A stretch of DNA of 64,000 nt from Tillus elongatus (Eukaryota; Arthropoda; Insecta; Coleoptera; Cleridae), in NCBI GenBank assembly GCA_964006375.1, contig OZ023263.1, positions 136,644,063-136,708,062 on the forward strand. The letters are read 5' to 3'. This document shows positions 10,717-21,627 of this stretch, piece by piece; position 1 is the first letter of the stretch; every line of letters starts with the position of its first letter. The translations under genes and the position numbers were made by a program. A model generated the notes under the pieces. It was not told the origin of the DNA. It worked only from the letters and a program-made list of their open reading frames with translations, and ran no database searches.

Positions 10717-12537
10717 CTAAATTTTCAAAGTGATATTCTCCAGGGGGATTTCTTCCATGGGGCATCTTTGTTGTTGTTGGTTGGTGTTGGATCTTGGTTC
10801 TTTGGTTGGTTTTCTTAGTCTCCATAAAGCATAGACTGCTATCAGGGCAACAATCACGTACAACAGGATGGTCCAGATGCTAGTAGACAGGCTTACTTTC
10901 GGATGTTGAACTGCATTCAATAATGACCGTTGGTGTTGTAGTTGATGCTTTGTTTTTTGTAATTCATCCAGATCTATTGATTCTAATTTGATTGGGGCTG
11001 TATTTACTACCTCTTGTAGCTGAAAGTTGGTAAGCTTCAACTTGGGTAGTTGGATGTGGTAGGTAGATACTATCTCATTGTGAGATGGGGAGAACATTTG
11101 CTTATTTACTGTCATTTGACATCCTTCGGGGATTTGAACCAAGTAGCTTCCTTCTAGATTTGTGGTTTCTTGTCGGCTACGGCATCGTTGGTGTGCTGTA
11201 CTTTCACGGGGGAATACCATTATCCATTTGTTTGCACTTATCTTCTGGCTCTTCATCTGCTGTATGTTGACTGGGTGGTGTTCGCAAGTTTCGTATCTGG
11301 TGGTGAACTTGACCAATTGGACTTCACAAGGGCTGCTATTACTGATCTGATTCATCGTTTGACCTCTGCATAAGTAGTCTCCAGGGCTGACTTCTTGGCA
11401 TAGTGTGTTTTGTAAGTTATAGCTTTCATCGTTAAGGGCTAGGTATTTGGATTGAGGGATGATGACGGTATAATTTTGACTAGGACCTTGTTTCACAGGA
11501 AATGCATAAAGGTGGTAATAGTTATAATGTTTAGATTCTACTAATGGAATTTCAATAGCAAACACTAAAGTATAATTTTTGTAGTAACACTTAATTATTG
11601 ACACCTCCTCGTATAAAGCTACATTATTTGCATCAAGCTTATAGGGGAGATTGGTTACAAAACTCTCAATTCTTTTAAGTTCTATTAGTAAGTCTTCAGG
11701 TTCTAATATGGATGGATGCATTGTTTCTAATCTTGCAAAAGTTATTGCGTTAACTAATGTGCTTAAAATGCTTTTAATATTAATGATTTCTGTAATCAAT
11801 TGTATATACACCATCTGCAGACGCATTATGTGTTCGTTATTAATTTTTTCCTGTTCGAAACCTAAAGTGATCAACTGCAAACGTTCCTCAATTTTGTTTT
11901 GGTTTAAAATAACCGAGGATATGGTTTTATCAAATTTTTCTATGGCCTGTTCTGTTAACATGATTTGATTATCAACTATTGTTTTAATTTTGTCTTGATT
12001 TGATGTTAATTGAGAAATTGCCGTATCATAACGTTCTGCATCGTCTGCGTCCATGTTGCCTGTTAAGGTCTTTATGATTGTACCTACAGCATTAACTAGT
12101 CCTCTTTTATTACGATTATTATTAGAGGGTATAATTTGGTTAAATATTTTTTGTGTCTCCACAATTTGATGGGAAAGGATATTTTGGTAATTTTGTATCT
12201 CGTTTTGATAAAGATTAAAATGAGTGGAATTGTGAATAATGTCATGGATATCTTGGGACTGTTTATCTATGGAACGAAACCCATTGAGAAGTGGTGTTAA
12301 AGGGATTACTCGAATAATGGTCCATTTGTCAATGGAATTTTGCATTTTGCCCATGTTAATTGATAACAGTCCGGGGTTGTCATTGATCTTGTCTAATGTT
12401 ATTCTTTGTCCTTGGATTTGGATAAGGAAGATGGACGCCAATGTGAAGATGAAGACGATTTCTGTTCTTCTTTGCTTCAGCATCATAAGATACAGCGAAT
12501 AAGGCAGACAACTTCGTAGGCAGAAGTTCCGTATCAA
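10717..12537 (-). CDS. env: errantivirus-type Env fusion glycoprotein
   Basis: 606 codons, uninterrupted. A hydrophobic segment at about residues 26-42 ('IVFIFTLASIFLIQIQG') fits a signal peptide; Met1, Met18 and Met19 are possible starts. A furin-type site RNKR lies at 142-145, followed by a hydrophobic fusion-peptide-like segment starting GLVNAVGTI. A long coiled-coil-prone stretch (about 165-260) and a Cys-rich ectodomain follow. A single transmembrane helix lies at about 553-572, with a 34-residue polar tail. This is the plan of insect errantivirus Env and baculovirus F-type proteins, which mediate membrane fusion. There is no gag-pol upstream, so it would be read from the 5' LTR through a 200-bp leader containing at least one upstream ATG. 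The family assignment rests on architecture and cleavage-site context. Confidence 0.92.
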   Translation of the reverse strand: MIRNFCLRSCLPYSLYLMMLKQRRTEIVFIFTLASIFLIQIQGQRITLDKINDNPGLLSINMGKMQNSIDKWTIIRVIPLTPLLNGFRSIDKQSQDIHDIIHNSTHFNLYQNEIQNYQNILSHQIVETQKIFNQIIPSNNNRNKRGLVNAVGTIIKTLTGNMDADDAERYDTAISQLTSNQDKIKTIVDNQIMLTEQAIEKFDKTISSVILNQNKIEERLQLITLGFEQEKINNEHIMRLQMVYIQLITEIINIKSILSTLVNAITFARLETMHPSILEPEDLLIELKRIESFVTNLPYKLDANNVALYEEVSIIKCYYKNYTLVFAIEIPLVESKHYNYYHLYAFPVKQGPSQNYTVIIPQSKYLALNDESYNLQNTLCQEVSPGDYLCRGQTMNQISNSSPCEVQLVKFTTRYETCEHHPVNIQQMKSQKISANKWIMVFPRESTAHQRCRSRQETTNLEGSYLVQIPEGCQMTVNKQMFSPSHNEIVSTYHIQLPKLKLTNFQLQEVVNTAPIKLESIDLDELQKTKHQLQHQRSLLNAVQHPKVSLSTSIWTILLYVIVALIAVYALWRLRKPTKEPRSNTNQQQQRCPMEEIPLENITLKI

Positions 12538-12724
12538 ACCTTATTTTCTCTTATGATCGCTCGCGCACTCACTGTATTTTTAATTGAAAGTTACTTAAAT
12601 TATTTTTATCAACTTGGACGATGCTGTTCTTTGTTGACTTTGAAGCTGGTTCTGAGTTTTTAACGATAAAAATCGAAGTGCGGACTTTTGCGATTTTTGT
12701 CAAAAGGGCACTAAACTCATACTA
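12538..12724 (-). other. 5' leader of the env-only provirus
   Basis: About 190 bp between the primer site and the env start, without a coding frame. If the element arose from a spliced RNA, a splice junction should lie here or just inside the env frame. The stretch 'gagaaaataaggttt' right before the first ATG is a candidate, but I cannot fix it without a full-length relative. Confidence 0.5.
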
Positions 12725-12735
12725 ACGACTGCGCC
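12725..12735 (-). other. primer-binding site, Ser-tRNA type
   Basis: The minus strand reads GGCGCAGTCG directly after the LTR, and the final T of the LTR completes TGGCGCAGTCG. This is complementary to a tRNA 3' end CGACTGCGCCA, the Ser-tRNA type used by several errantiviruses. Confidence 0.75.
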
Positions 12736-13077
12736 ACTTAGAGTTGTACTTCAATTGAACTTCATAAAGTTAAATTTATTTACTTGAAGTTACAGTACAA
12801 CGATATATATATTAAATTTTAAATAATATAAAAATTACAATAAAATACATATGAGTAATCTAATACCATTAAGGCTGGATGGCAAAGACTAACTGTTGAA
12901 TATTAATGTTCGACATATATTTATAGACTATTAATTGCTGATCAATTTCCCCTCGGTAATGTCGCTGCACTTCAACCGGACGCTGAGTCGACGGAAAAGC
13001 CGGTGTAGCGCAACGTACCCATATGTGCTGACAGTAGCCTTGGTGTGTGTAGTATACCGGGTGGTGCAACCATAACT
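12736..13077 (-). repeat. provirus 5' LTR
   Basis: 342 bp, the apparent twin of 10,344-10,685. In this orientation it would drive transcription toward env. Confidence 0.96.
12918..12925 (-). promoter_or_regulatory. TATA-like box in the 5' LTR
   Basis: Minus strand TATAAATA inside the 5' LTR, about 180 bp from its downstream end. It is a plausible core promoter for env RNA. Not proven. Confidence 0.45.
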
Positions 13078-13081
13078 CGCG
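13078..13081. other. target site duplication, copy 2 (CGCG)
   Basis: Second copy of the 4-bp duplication. Removing the provirus and one copy restores the reading frame of copia gag. Confidence 0.93.
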
Positions 13082-13346
13082 TTTGCCCGGAATCGTCGAA
13101 TAAATTATTTAACGTCTTCCACAATTCCACCGTGGTTTTTGCACCTTTCATATGTACAAACAATGACGAGTCCAATGTTAATATTATTTTAGCCTTCGCT
13201 TTTGCATCGTGATCAGGAACCACCTCTGTAGTACACTTAGATAAACCTTCAAGTACTAGAAAGTTTTCAACAGCAAAAGACCATTCTGCGAAATTTTCGC
13301 GGCCTTTTAGTTTCGGCACATTCACTATGTAATTATTCGATGCCAT
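13082..13346 (-). pseudogene. copia gag, N-terminal part (cut by provirus)
   Basis: Reads from a likely Met start at about 13,346 ('MASNNYIVNVPKLKGREN') through 'WSFAVENFLVLEGL' and 'VELWKTLNNLFDDSG', typical of the copia Gag N-terminal domain. It stops at the provirus insertion and continues at 10,339 in the same frame. An upstream in-frame Met at 13,385 exists but lies in the leader. Confidence 0.88.
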
Positions 13347-13433
13347 TTCCGTTAACGTTCTCGCGAAACACACGTTATACTTCACAATTCTTTACCGGCA
13401 TTCCCAGCTAATTGCACACGTGGCCATTAGCAT

Positions 13434-13448
13434 CTGGGCCCCATAACC
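13434..13448 (-). other. copia primer-binding site
   Basis: Minus strand GGTTATGGGGCCCAG right after the 5' LTR closely resembles the copia primer site that pairs with the initiator Met tRNA fragment. There is one extra G relative to the pattern I know. Confidence 0.75.
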
Positions 13449-13708
<260 letters not shown>

Positions 13709-13731
13709 ATGTATATATATTTATATATATC

Positions 13732-13872
13732 GGTCCATAGTTACTAAACCGTTGTACTTGATACAAAATTTCCAATGAAACTTATCACGTGTGATCTTTG
13801 CTACAACCCAAAATTATTTTTAAGTATACAGGGTGTACAAAAAAAGAGTAATACCAAAAATTATATTTTTAT
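13732..13872. repeat. fragment of the long-TIR transposon arm
   Basis: It begins 'cggtccatagttactaaaccg' and includes 'aagtatacagggtgtac'. This matches the arms at 4,514 and 6,447. Confidence 0.75.
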
Positions 13873-14012
13873 ATGTTTTTTTTAATATAAAAATTTAAAC
13901 TGACCCCGGATATGCGTTTTAGAGGTCCTAGTTCGCGCTCATTTGAAGACATTTTTTCAAAATTCAAAAGTCGTGATCTTCCCACTAGTTAATTTTTTCT
14001 ACGAAAATCCAC
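13873..14012 (+). repeat. R1 family right segment
   Basis: 'ctgaccccggatatg', 'gcgctcatttgaag' and 'aaaagtcgtgatcttccc' match the right part of the R1 element at 21,485-21,605. Confidence 0.7.
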
Positions 14013-14634
<622 letters not shown>

Positions 14635-15234
14635 AAAAAAACTGAATTCGCTTGGTAAAAACAATCCAGTGGCGGTATTAAATGGTGTTACATTTTTGTT
14701 AAATAATTTCTACGCTACTGGCAGAAACACGCAATCCTGATTATTCTGCTAGATACCTTGTTTAATTTAGACTGAAAAGGATCTCCTGAATTCATCCTAA
14801 AGCAATATCTATTTTCAAGTATTCTGCGATGAATTACTTGAAGACGTACTCCGTTTAGGAACCAAGTGCCCGGAATACGCTGGAGCCCCATCCATCTGCA
14901 CTTAACTTGAAATTTGCATATTTCAATGTACATCTTCCAGCAATTCATCATACGAAAAAACTGCAAGAGACCTATTTTGGTCTAAATCACACAGAATCGC
15001 AAGAAATGTGCGGAATCATAAAAATTATTTGAAGATTGCTCCGAAATTTGCGGTTTTACCATACATTGGTGGAATTAGACGGAGACTGGTGAAAATTTTT
15101 CAGAACTTTATTGACACGAAAGTTAGCAAATATGATGTTCTAACTAATAAGAACTGTCTCACAACTAGTGCAGACAAAATTCCAATATACAAAAGATGTG
15201 ATGTAGCGTGCAAAATAAATTGTAAAAATTTCGG

Positions 15235-15548
15235 GACGCAGCAAGTGCGTTATGGTAGCGAATTTTCATTAAATGCTTCAAATTTGAAAAGCTCAATTTT
15301 CTATACATCTAGAAAGTTAAATTTTGGTAGGCAGCAATGTCCTTACCAGGGCAACATACCTCCCGAATTTCATCAAAATAACTTTTTTATTTTTTGAGAT
15401 ACGAATTTCTCTCCGGAAAAATCAAATTTTCCAGAAAAAGCGGTCCGCTCGGGCTGGCTAACGAACTCATCCAAGCTACTAATAAAGGAAAGGTACTTGC
15501 CGAGTTTCATCAAAATCTGTTAATTGCTTTTTGAGTTATCTGTTGGAT
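15235..15548 (+). repeat. R1 family left segment
   Basis: It begins 'gacgcagcaagtgcgttatgg', runs through 'catccaagct' and 'cttgccgagtttcatcaaaa', and ends 'ttgagttatctgttggatac' at a CA/AT array, as in other R1 copies. Confidence 0.75.
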
Positions 15549-15556
15549 ACATACAT

Positions 15557-15621
<65 letters not shown>
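15549..15621. repeat. (AC)n/(AT)n microsatellite
   Basis: CA tract followed by about 48 bp of AT. Confidence 0.97.
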
Positions 15622-15622
<1 letters not shown>

Positions 15623-16747
15623 CTATAAATACCAAATAGGCCATAAAAATGGGAACCTTTTATTGTGGACAAAAATGAGCCATGTATATTAAATTTATGA
15701 ATCATAATATTTAAATGCCCTGTATATTTAAACGAGTGTTGACTATTTTGGGTTAAATAGTAGTTAATAGTTAAAAGTTCATGAGAATTGAAAGAATAGA
15801 GAACAATGCTTTGTTTTTACTTATATTGTTTTGGCTGACTAGTAAAGATCGTTGTAATATAAAGAACAGAGAACAATGCTTTGTTTTTATTTATAGTGTT
15901 TTACTTAAAGGAAATAATTTTTATTTGGTCCTAGTGAATAAGTAAATGTAAAGTAAGTATAGTCACAGTGTATTTAAGGCAAAAAAATATATTGTCAATA
16001 AATTCTAAAAAGACACATAATGTTAGCAGTGAAACGCGGGGTCGTTTTTTATTGAGTGTGACTAATAAGAAGTTGGACAATGGCAAGATGCAGGGCTAAT
16101 GAACGTTGTATTGCACAGCCTGTATCCAAAACGAGAGTTTTTTTTAGAGAAGGCTAGATATTTTATCAAAACAGGAAATTACAGGACTCATTCCATGAGA
16201 GACTGCGGCAATGTGAGTTAAAGAAATATTCGATTATAAACTGCGGTGATGTGAGGTAAAATATATTAAGTGTGGAACTGCGAAAGTGAAACGTATCTGT
16301 GTAATTAACCAGTGTAATTAACATTCGATTTTTAACTGCCGTAATATAAGGCAGGGTTATGAGAAAGAGAAATAGCAAAGAGCAGCAGTAGATATACATT
16401 GATCAATAATAGATAGAAAACAATTTTCCACACAAAGGGCTATCCAAAAGAAGCTCGATATCAATTAATTGCCCCAATGAAATGGTGGCAGTAATAAAAT
16501 CCAAATAGGTTATCCAATGGCGTGCACTGTTTTCGAAAAAAAAAAATTCCATTTTAATGCATGTGAAAATCAGTGACAATTAATAACTTCTAATCTTGTT
16601 TTTAATAGTAGCCTGTGGAAAATAAACAAGTTGCAGTCATAAGTGATGACAATTCCTGAGTTACAATTATTGTATTCTCGTTTAGAAAAACACTACCGCA
16701 AGTTCTGCGGTATTAACTTAATAAGTGAATTGAAAAAATACAATTTT
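15622..16747. other. no recognisable gene; short internal repeat
   Basis: A near-duplicate 'gaacaatgctttgtttttac/t' occurs at 15,802 and 15,871. Otherwise nothing recognisable. Confidence 0.35.
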
Positions 16748-16886
16748 AGTGAATTTTCTTTAAAAAAAATCACTAATGAGGAGATCCCGACTTATGAATT
16801 TTGAAAACATTTCTTCAAATGCGCACGAACTAGGCCCCCTAGAACCCATATCCAGGGTCAGTTTCAATTTTTATATGTTAATATAG

Positions 16887-16981
<95 letters not shown>

Positions 16982-17160
16982 TACCACACCGACAACTCAA
17001 AAAATAATGGGCCGATTTTGATCACATTTTTGGTACATACCTTTCTTTTGCAAGTGGCTTGGATAAGTTCGTTAGTCAGGAAAATATGCCCGAATTTTCC
17101 CGGAAAATTTTGAGTTTTCTTTCGAAAAAAAGTTATATCTCCGGAAATAACAAAGTAAGG
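16748..17160 (-). repeat. R1 family copy, near complete
   Basis: In reverse orientation: terminal 'ttagtgaattttctttaaaaaa', the 'aactaggccccctagaacccatatcc' block, an (AT)n array at 16,892-16,979, then one 141-bp-type unit ('gataagttcgttagtcagg', 'aattttcccggaaaattttgag'). Confidence 0.75.
16892..16979. repeat. (AT)n microsatellite inside R1
   Basis: About 88 bp of AT in the middle of the R1 copy. Confidence 0.97.
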
Positions 17161-17593
17161 GCAACCAAATTTGATGCACTGGTTTCTGTCATAAATTCTA
17201 TTCTATCTACCAAAATTGCTATCTCTATGTTAAAAGACAAAAAAGTTAGAGGTAAATTAATTTTTTTATTAATTAAATCTAATTCAAGAAAGTTAAAACG
17301 TCAAAATTGATAATTATGGTAGGAGTACGAATATGAGTGAAAAATACGACAAGAAATGACTGACAAGCTCTTATATATGTGTCTAAGTCGTAATTTTCCT
17401 TTATTTCGTTAAAATATTAGCAAAAAATGTATGACGGGATATACCTGCTAGTACATATATGTCGAGCGTAGCTAACTTGGCTAAGGCGTGTACATCAGAT
17501 AATCGACTCCTAAATGACGAGTTTTAATCCTAGTTAGTGACTTTCCTTTTAATCATTTTCCTTTTAATATCAGTTCACTTTACGGTTATCTAA

Positions 17594-18242
<649 letters not shown>

Positions 18243-18335
<93 letters not shown>
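18243..18335. repeat. (AT)n microsatellite
   Basis: About 92 bp AT at the outer end of the right arm. Confidence 0.97.
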
Positions 18336-18337
<2 letters not shown>

Positions 18338-18639
18338 GGTGAACCATTTACCAAAATTTAGTTCTGTAAGTTTAAAGACAAAAAAGGCATTTAAATAAAA
18401 AAACTTGGGGTTTTCCTCAAAACGTAAAAAGTCGCAATTTGAAACGTCAAAATTGACAACTTTAAGGCAAAGAACCTGAAAGAAATACGGATTATATAAA
18501 GAGTGTTCTGCAAACCCTTAAGTTTCAGCTTCAAACATCATTGCCCTTCATTTTATATAATATTTTCAAAAAATTCATTTCAAATAGATACTTTCTCTGA
18601 TGCTTTGACAGAAGTTTTAGCTAAGTTTGTGGTTTAACG

Positions 18640-18778
18640 GTCTATGATTTTTAGCTAATTTTCTTAGAAAAAGTTTCTTAATGAGGAGACCGCGGCTTTT
18701 GATTCTAAAAAGATTTCTTCAAATGGGCGCAAACTAGGCCCCCTAGAATCCATATCCAGGTTTACTTTCTGTTTACAT
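18640..18778 (-). repeat. R1 family fragment
   Basis: Contains 'aatgaggagaccgcgactttt'-like sequence, 'cttcaaatgggcgc' and 'aactaggccccctagaatcc', the R1 right end in reverse. Confidence 0.7.
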
Positions 18779-18779
18779 A

Positions 18780-19986
18780 TATACAGGGTGACGCATTTCT
18801 ACGGTAAAGCTTAATATAATTGTTATTATGCAAGATACGAGAAAACATTGTATACGTTACTTATATGGTGTCTTGAGCTGCATCTTATAAAATTATTTTG
18901 ACAATCACAGGATGGCCCATAAGTCGTTGGTGATACCTACAATTTTATTGAACATTCCCTATTGCATTTTTGCATTTTTCATCTAAATATGATGCATGTT
19001 TGTAATTATATTTCTCTCACAAGGTTAAGTCCTTAGAACACTCTTTTTGTTTTGTTTTTGGGCGTGTGAATATCTTAGTAGTTATTTATGTATACAACTA
19101 ATATAATAGTAGCTAATACGTTTAACTCAATAAATTATGGTTGTGCTATTAATATGAATTAGAAAACCGCAATGCTAAATATATTCATTTCGTTGAAAAT
19201 GTATACACAATATTCGAAGTAAGCTTGAAAAATTAAATAATCCAATTTTCAGATTATATTTAATCCGAACGAGTAAGCGTTTTATTCGTTAATGTTGTTA
19301 ATATTATTAATAGTTTCCGGTATAACTAGTTATTAATGTATGGTGATATTTAAGTAGTCGCGTGCTATTAAAATGAAACCAATTTGTAAAATAATAGTGT
19401 GATTTTTTACCTTAACAATGGTTAATTATTTGTTTTCTACTATTTTGTTTCGTAACTTATTATACCTATAATAGCTCAGGTTAGGTTTGTTATGTAAAGC
19501 TTTTATTCCTACAATGGACACTTACACGTACTAATACGCTTCAGATAAAAATGTTATTGATTAATCAACACTTAAATTTCTGTTATTTTCTGCTTGTGTG
19601 TTATTTAGTAGTCATTATTTTCTTTACTAAAAAAATGTGTAGCTATAATATATAAAGTTTCGATTGAACCTTGATTTACGCATAAAATGCAGAGAGGCTT
19701 TAAGCAAGATATTAGATTGTAATAGCATTATTTTCGGTTTTTCATAATTGACTGTGTTCGGTAGGTGTCTTTCATGATCTGGTTACGGCGAATAATTTTG
19801 TTAACTGTAATTTACGGTTTTGTTGAAAGTTTCCTTTAGCCCCCTTAATAAAATAAGTACTGTGGCACATTTAAATTTAAAACACTTATGGATACGGTCG
19901 TTATAAATTATCCGCTATAAAAAGGATAGGGCGAGTGAAATCATGTTAATCGTCATTAATTTAAAACAACTCTATTCTCATTAGGC
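18780..19986. other. no recognisable gene
   Basis: AT-rich DNA between repeats and the Polinton left end. No coding or RNA feature stands out. Confidence 0.35.
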
Positions 19987-20748
19987 AGTAGGTATAGATG
20001 GTATGTTCTGGACCAACCACCCGGTCACTGCGCATGCGCGCAGTGACGTCACAATGACGTAACAAGACGGCGGTTAGATAGAGAACCACTAGGGGGTCTA
20101 ACCTGAAATGACGTCATATAATACGGCGTCCGATATGGCGGCCGTCGAGCGCGAAAATTAAAAAAATTAAACTTTAAATCGAGATCTGATCTAACCTGTC
20201 CAAATAAGAAAACTTATCATTTTCGACTTATATGAAAATGACGTACGAAATATGGCGATTGGCGCATGCGCTAACCAACTTTCTTATTAAGCGGTGTAGA
20301 GGTATGATGTTTGGTGTCATCGTAATCGTCTCGATGAGTAAAATTCAAATATGATGCCTAGCAAATGCGCAAACCAACTTTTTTTATTAAGCGGTGTAGA
20401 GTTATTATGTTTGGTGTCATTTTACTTGGATCAACGAGTAGAATTCAAATATAGCATATGCGCAAATCAACTTTCTCAGTTTTCGGCTTAGATTCTCGGT
20501 GTTTGGTGTCATCTTTCTCGACCTGATTTATAATATAACGTCGGAGTAAACAAACAGCTGATGTTTGCGATTTTGCAAGTCTGAGCACGCTCGTAATAAA
20601 AATTGCTAATAAACTCTACATGATATAAAAGGCCGGCTGTTTTATCGAATTTGTTCGTATATTCCATAAGAAACCATGTGAAGAAGACAAATATGAGCAA
20701 AGTAACATGTAATTTAATGTATTTTAGGCACACATGTTAAAGAGCTAA
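19987..20748. repeat. Polinton left terminal inverted repeat
   Basis: It pairs with 37,622-38,754. The outer end reads 'agtaggtatagat...atgttctgga'. The inner end holds 'gataaaaggccggctgttttatcgaatttgttcg'-type sequence that is inverted at 37,700-37,750. Three tandem units of about 94-101 bp begin at 'atgcgc...aaccaact' (20,265, 20,366, 20,458). Confidence 0.9.
20033..20130. promoter_or_regulatory. CRE/ATF-like palindromes in left TIR
   Basis: 'cagtgacgtcacaatgacgta' and 'aatgacgtcatataa' contain the palindrome TGACGTCA twice. The right TIR has 'gatgacgtcatctt'. Such sites bind CREB/ATF proteins in animals. Use as a Polinton promoter is inference. Confidence 0.5.
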
Positions 20749-20984
20749 TAAAATTACTGTGCTTTTTTAAACGGATAAATACCCAGCACATTTAATAAAA
20801 GCCTGGACGCAGCAAGTGCGTTATGGTAGTGAATTTTCATAGAAATGATCTGGCACAAAATATTTTATTATTACTTTTTTTTCTTGTAACATAGAAATCT
20901 AAATTTTGGTGTATAGTTTACTTTTTATATCGTAAACCTACCTACCAAATTTGGTTATCACAGATATTATATTTTTTAAGATAA

Positions 20985-21410
20985 AAAAAATTTTCAAATG
21001 AAAACTCAAAATTTTCCCGGAAAACCTCGTCCGATTTTCTTGACTAACAAACATATCAAAGCCATTTACAAAAGGAAGGTATGTGCCAAATTTTATTAAA
21101 ATCGGCTTATTACTTTTTGAGATATGAATTTTTTTCAAATGAAAACTCAAAATTTTCCCGGAAAACCTCGTCCGATTTTCTTGACTAACAAACATATCAA
21201 AGCCATTTACAAAAGGAAGGTATGTGCCAAATTTTATTAAAATCGGCTTATTACTTTTTGAGATATGAATTTTTTTCGAATGGAAACTCAAAATTTTCCC
21301 GGAAAACCTCGTCCGATTTTCCTGACTAACGAACTTATCCAAGCTATTAACAAAAGAAAGGTACGTGCCAAATTTTATCAAAATCGGCCCATTATTTTTT
21401 GAGTTATCGG
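20985..21410. repeat. 141-bp tandem repeat, 3 copies
   Basis: 'aaaactcaaaattttcccgg' recurs at 21,001, 21,142 and 21,283, period 141 exactly. The period is a multiple of 3, so a minus-strand open frame (20,938-21,420) results. I regard that frame as a by-product. Confidence 0.93.
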
Positions 21411-21417
21411 TGTGATA

Positions 21418-21420
21418 CAT

Positions 21421-21471
<51 letters not shown>
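21418..21471. repeat. interrupted (AT)n array
   Basis: AT array broken by AAT steps, the R1 core. Confidence 0.9.
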
Positions 21472-21627
21472 AACATATAAAAATTGAAACTGACCTCGGA
21501 TATGGGTTCTAGGGGTCCTAGATCGCGCTCATTTGAAGAAATTTTTTCAAAATTCAAAAGTCGAGATCTCCTCATTAGTGAATTTTTTCTAAGAAAATTC
21601 ACTAACAATTAAAGTTTAAACATTCGT

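Larger units (their letters stand above)
10344..13077 (-). mobile_element. env-only errantivirus-type provirus (no gag or pol)
   Basis: A 2,734-bp element inserted in copia gag. It has two 342-bp LTRs that begin AGTTA on the minus strand, a 4-bp CGCG duplication, a primer site matching a Ser-type tRNA end, a leader of about 200 bp and a single gene, env. This layout equals the spliced subgenomic env RNA of an errantivirus copied into DNA. A simple deletion of gag-pol is the alternative. The two LTRs look identical by eye and env is open, so the insertion is recent. Its own mobility would need reverse transcriptase, integrase and Gag supplied by a full-length relative elsewhere. Confidence 0.92.
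20825..21605 (+). mobile_element. R1: MITE-like element with (AT)n core
   Basis: Best complete copy. The left end is 'ggtagtgaattttcatagaaa' and the right end, inverted, is 'gttagtgaattttcttagaaa', about 20 bp of inverted repeat. Inside are three 141-bp tandem units (about 20,985-21,410), a 'gtgtgatacat' step into an AT array, and the 'gacctcggatatgggttctaggggtcctag' block. No transposase gene. It is inserted in the Polinton between its left TIR and first gene. Confidence 0.75.

Noticed and set aside
10580..10825. 81-codon frame overlapping the env end and 3' LTR
   Set aside because: It lies in another frame over env and LTR and has no recognisable content.
12972..13385. 137-codon frame joining copia gag to LTR sequence
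   Set aside because: The last 35 or so codons come from the inserted LTR. It is a read-through of the insertion, not a fusion gene.
20509..20733. 74-codon frame in the Polinton left TIR
   Set aside because: The inverted copy in the right TIR is not open in the same frame, so it is unlikely to be coding.
20938..21420. 160-codon minus-strand frame with a 47-residue repeat
   Set aside because: It follows from the 141-bp tandem repeat in a MITE-like element. No domain and no start context.
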